NCBI GenBank assembly: GCA_013813755.1
Contig: JACCRD010000192.1
Coordinates: 1 to 6,627 of the forward strand
Source: Acidobacteriota bacterium
GTDB lineage: Bacteria; Acidobacteriota; Blastocatellia; Pyrinomonadales; Pyrinomonadaceae
Length of the DNA: 6,627 nucleotides
Direction: 5' to 3'
In this document: positions 6,068 through 6,627 of the stretch, piece after piece
Layout of the letters: the number at the start of each line of letters is the position of its first letter
Position numbering within the stretch: the stretch's first letter is position 1
Notes under the pieces: model-generated
The model's input: the letters and a program-made list of their open reading frames with translations, nothing else
The model's database searches: none
Told to the model about the DNA's origin: nothing
Translations under genes and position numbers: made by a program

Positions 6068-6627
6068 TTATTTGAGACTCTCGACTTGCGAGTCGCTTTG
6101 TCTTTTCCGACCGAAGAACCACGCGATGAAAATTGAGATGATATACAAAATCATCATTGGCGCGGCGAAAAGCATCAGATTTAGAATGTCTGGTGTTGGC
6201 GAGACAACGGCAGCGACAATCAAAATAACAATAATTGCAATCTTCCAATTTTTGATAAGAAATGCGGCGGAAACGAGTCCGATCCGCGACAAAACGTAAG
6301 TTATCGCGGGCATCTGAAAAACTATTCCCATCCCCAATATCATCAGAATTATAAAATCAAGATAACTGCTTGCCCCCAGCATCAGACGAAAATCTTCACT
6401 CACTCCGAGCAAATATTTAAGTGCCGGCGGAAATAAAATATAATAGGCAAAAGCGGCGCCGGTAATGAATGAAACGGTTGAAAGCCCAATAAACGGAGTT
6501 ACATACGCGCGTTCGTGGCGATAGAGCGCGGGCGAAATAAAACCCCAAATCTGCCACAACAAAAAAGGAACCGAAAGAGCAATCGCCGCATAAAGCGAAA
6601 CTGTTACATAAAGCGTAAACCCTTCAA
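6068..6627 (-). CDS. tatC: Sec-independent protein translocase subunit TatC (5' end beyond window)
   Basis: The minus strand is open from the window edge to TAA at 6070-6068, giving the last 185 residues of TatC, the membrane receptor that recognises twin-arginine signal peptides and builds the Tat translocase with TatA/TatB. Visible landmarks are the EGFTLY periplasmic start (the conserved Glu), helix 2 running into LLWQIWGFISPALYRHER, the cytoplasmic loop typical of the family, then FAYYILFPPALKYLL, the helix 4 segment GIVFQMPA, and VVSPTPDILN before the last helix. The helix 4 polar residue is Gln where E. coli has Glu, which I believe is a common variant. Roughly 60-70 residues, including the first helix and the N-terminal signal-peptide contact region, lie outside the window. 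The short tail FFGRKRQSDSQVESLK is cytoplasmic. Whether tatA/tatB sit upstream cannot be seen. Confidence 0.95.
   Translation of the reverse strand, partial: EGFTLYVTVSLYAAIALSVPFLLWQIWGFISPALYRHERAYVTPFIGLSTVSFITGAAFAYYILFPPALKYLLGVSEDFRLMLGASSYLDFIILMILGMGIVFQMPAITYVLSRIGLVSAAFLIKNWKIAIIVILIVAAVVSPTPDILNLMLFAAPMMILYIISIFIAWFFGRKRQSDSQVESLK

Noticed and set aside
6082..6106. Hairpin CGACT-TGCG-AGTCG followed by a T-rich stretch, as terminator of the nuclease gene
   Set aside because: The stem is only five base pairs, the T run is interrupted by C and G, and the sequence encodes the tatC C-terminus, so the case is too weak to annotate.
5073..6627. Nuclease as a Tat substrate because it neighbours tatC
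   Set aside because: The signal peptide begins MKKSLFK with no twin arginine, and the genes are convergent, not co-transcribed.
1..6627. A novel defence or mobile system
   Set aside because: No integrase, transposase, toxin-antitoxin pair, reverse transcriptase, CRISPR repeats or terminal repeats were seen; the genes belong to known cellular families apart from the one small protein.

Overview
The window looks like a housekeeping and signalling stretch of a Gram-negative chromosome of moderate GC (judged by eye to be in the mid-40s percent). The best guess at source is an Acidobacteriota relative, perhaps Blastocatellia. That guess rests on an FHA-GAF-cyclase protein, a SigK/RskA-type sigma/anti-sigma pair, a secreted S1/P1-type nuclease, and a small CWH...CxxCGARR protein of a kind I associate with that phylum. 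No 16S or other phylogenetic marker is present, so this is inference.

Layout. Positions 1-1464 (minus strand, 3' end off the window) encode a class III nucleotide cyclase with an N-terminal FHA domain and a central GAF domain. An 83-base divergent gap carrying ATGGTAA heptamer repeats separates it from a NifS/IscS-type cysteine desulfurase (1548-2696, plus). A gap of about 340 bases without a convincing gene leads to a two-gene operon: an ECF-type sigma factor (about 3046-3609) overlapping by four bases a membrane-bound RskA-like anti-sigma factor (3606-4487). The next gap holds a possible terminator, then a small minus-strand cysteine-containing protein (4595-4852) with a good ribosome binding site and a perfect 19-base dyad just upstream of it. 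On the plus strand follows a secreted S1/P1-family nuclease (5073-6053) with all nine predicted zinc ligands. It converges, across only 14 bases, on tatC (6068-6627, minus, 5' end off the window).

How the genes work together. The only clear functional unit is the sigma/anti-sigma operon, in which the membrane protein should hold the sigma factor inactive until a signal arrives. The cyclase, desulfurase, nuclease and TatC read as independent single genes. The nuclease has a Sec-type signal peptide with no twin arginine, so its position next to tatC does not imply Tat export.

I see no CRISPR array, insertion sequence, tRNA, rRNA, phage gene or recognisable defence system. The points most worth a second look are non-coding: the heptamer repeats sitting in a candidate cyclase promoter, the dyad and half-site cluster upstream of the small cysteine-containing protein, and the hairpin over that gene's stop codon.
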